Part shown: positions 4,570-5,122 of the stretch, piece by piece | Numbering within the stretch: position 1 is the stretch's first letter | Layout: every line of letters begins with the position of its first letter | NCBI GenBank assembly: GCA_022567855.1 | Contig: JADFGE010000242.1 | Location: forward strand, 1 to 5,122 | DNA: 5,122 nucleotides | From: Planctomycetota bacterium | GTDB taxonomy: Bacteria; Planctomycetota; Phycisphaerae; Phycisphaerales; SM1A02 | Direction of reading: 5' to 3' | Position numbers and translations under genes: made by a program | Notes under the pieces: model-generated | Told to the model about the DNA's origin: nothing | Database searches by the model: none | The model's input: the letters and a program-made list of their open reading frames with translations, nothing else

Positions 4570-5122
4570 TCACAACGCAGGGGGACTTTGCTCAGCAATC
4601 GGCATGGGCTCGGCCCCGATGCGCTCTTGACGATCAAGCCAGTCGAGCATCTCCCGGATGCTAGCGGTGGCGAGGCAGATGTAGGTGTCGGCTCCGCCGT
4701 AATAAAGGTGGAGCGTGTCGCCGTCATCCCCCACGGTGTAGCCGCAGGGGAACACCACGTTGTTCACGTCGCCCTCGCGTTCGTAATCAGCTTCCGGTCC
4801 GAAGATCCAGGTATCGCCTCGGCGCAGGCAGACTTCGGGGTTCTCTAGATCAAACAAGGCCAAACCGAGGCGATACAGGCTCCCCGAGGCGGTGTCTCGA
4901 ACGCCGTGGTAGATCATGATCCAGCCCTGGTCGGTCTCGATAAGGGGCGGTGAGAGGCCGATTTTGTTGGCGTCCCACCAGCCGCCACGCCGGGCTCGCA
5001 GAATGAGCTTGTGGTCTCCCCAATGGCGCAGATCGGGCGAGTATGAGATCCACACGTGCGCGCCAAGCGGAGTCGATGGTCGATGGATCATGGCCCATCG
5101 GCCGTCAATCTTCCGGGGCAGC
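4570..5122 (-). CDS. Glycoside hydrolase family 130 enzyme (mannoside phosphorylase-like), N-terminal half outside window
   Basis: The minus-strand frame is open from the window edge (first full codon 5121-5119) to a TGA at 4572-4570, giving the last 183 residues of a protein that in this family is usually ~300-350 long. An internal ATG at 5091 is not the start: the residues before it (PRKIDGRWA) are family-like. GH130 signatures in order are PRKIDGRWAMIHRP (2-15), ISYSPDLRHWGDH (25-37), the KIG..PPLIET segment (53-63), GWIMIYHGV (66-74), YRLGLALFDLENP (83-95), YEREGDVNNVVFPCG (113-127) and YYGGADTYICLATA (140-153). GH130 members split beta-mannosides, with phosphate in phosphorylases or water in some subfamilies. 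The IYHGV His and nearby basic residues fit the phosphorylase type, but the catalytic Asp lies in the missing half. No signal peptide can be assessed. It likely releases mannose-1-phosphate from a manno-oligosaccharide in the cytoplasm. Family is certain; subfamily is not. Confidence 0.92.
   Translation of the reverse strand, partial: LPRKIDGRWAMIHRPSTPLGAHVWISYSPDLRHWGDHKLILRARRGGWWDANKIGLSPPLIETDQGWIMIYHGVRDTASGSLYRLGLALFDLENPEVCLRRGDTWIFGPEADYEREGDVNNVVFPCGYTVGDDGDTLHLYYGGADTYICLATASIREMLDWLDRQERIGAEPMPIAEQSPPAL

Noticed and set aside
4504..4848. 114-residue plus-strand ORF opposite the GH130 gene
   Set aside because: The minus strand has strong GH130 motifs throughout this region, so this frame is a shadow.
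1..5122. tRNA, rRNA, CRISPR array, insertion sequence or integrase att site
   Set aside because: I saw no cloverleaf, regularly spaced repeat, transposase frame or terminal repeat; a possible scar at ~600 shows no insertion-sequence ends.

Overview
This is a high-GC window with an accessory look. It probably comes from a bacterium of the Planctomycetota, perhaps the Phycisphaerae side. I infer this from a secreted right-handed beta-helix protein with a planctomycete-like N- and C-terminal layout, an ECF sigma factor paired with a long-tailed membrane zinc anti-sigma factor, weak Shine-Dalgarno signals, and TTG and GTG starts. No rRNA or other taxonomic marker is present, so the assignment is tentative.

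Layout. (1) Positions 1-1151 hold the 3' part of a GNAT acetyltransferase gene, then an overlapping ORF. The first ~45 codons of that ORF encode a P-loop kinase start, and the rest encodes the C-terminal ~180 residues of a class I mannose-6-phosphate isomerase (PMI). The N-terminal half of the isomerase, with most of its metal ligands, is absent. This chimera is the oddest object in the window. It is either a real deletion/fusion or an assembly join near 595-625. (2) Positions 1148-2371 encode an exported beta-helix protein, coupled to the previous gene by a GTGA overlap. (3) Positions 2372-2534 are an intergenic control region with a candidate ECF-type promoter and two small inverted repeats. 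(4) Positions 2535-4109 are an ECF sigma / anti-sigma operon. (5) Positions 4177-4458 encode a 93-residue unknown protein, possibly from a near-leaderless transcript. (6) Positions 4481-4527 contain two back-to-back perfect-stem hairpins between convergent genes. (7) Positions 4570-5122, on the minus strand, hold the C-terminal half of a GH130 family enzyme (mannoside phosphorylase or related).

How the parts may fit together. A PMI remnant, a polysaccharide-lyase-like beta-helix protein and a GH130 enzyme all sit within 5 kb. That hints at a mannose/mannan or other glycan-use neighbourhood, with the sigma/anti-sigma pair as its surface-signalling regulator. This is inference from proximity only. 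The sigma and anti-sigma genes clearly form one regulatory unit, and the sequence upstream of the sigma gene resembles a promoter of the kind ECF factors recognise, so autoregulation is plausible.
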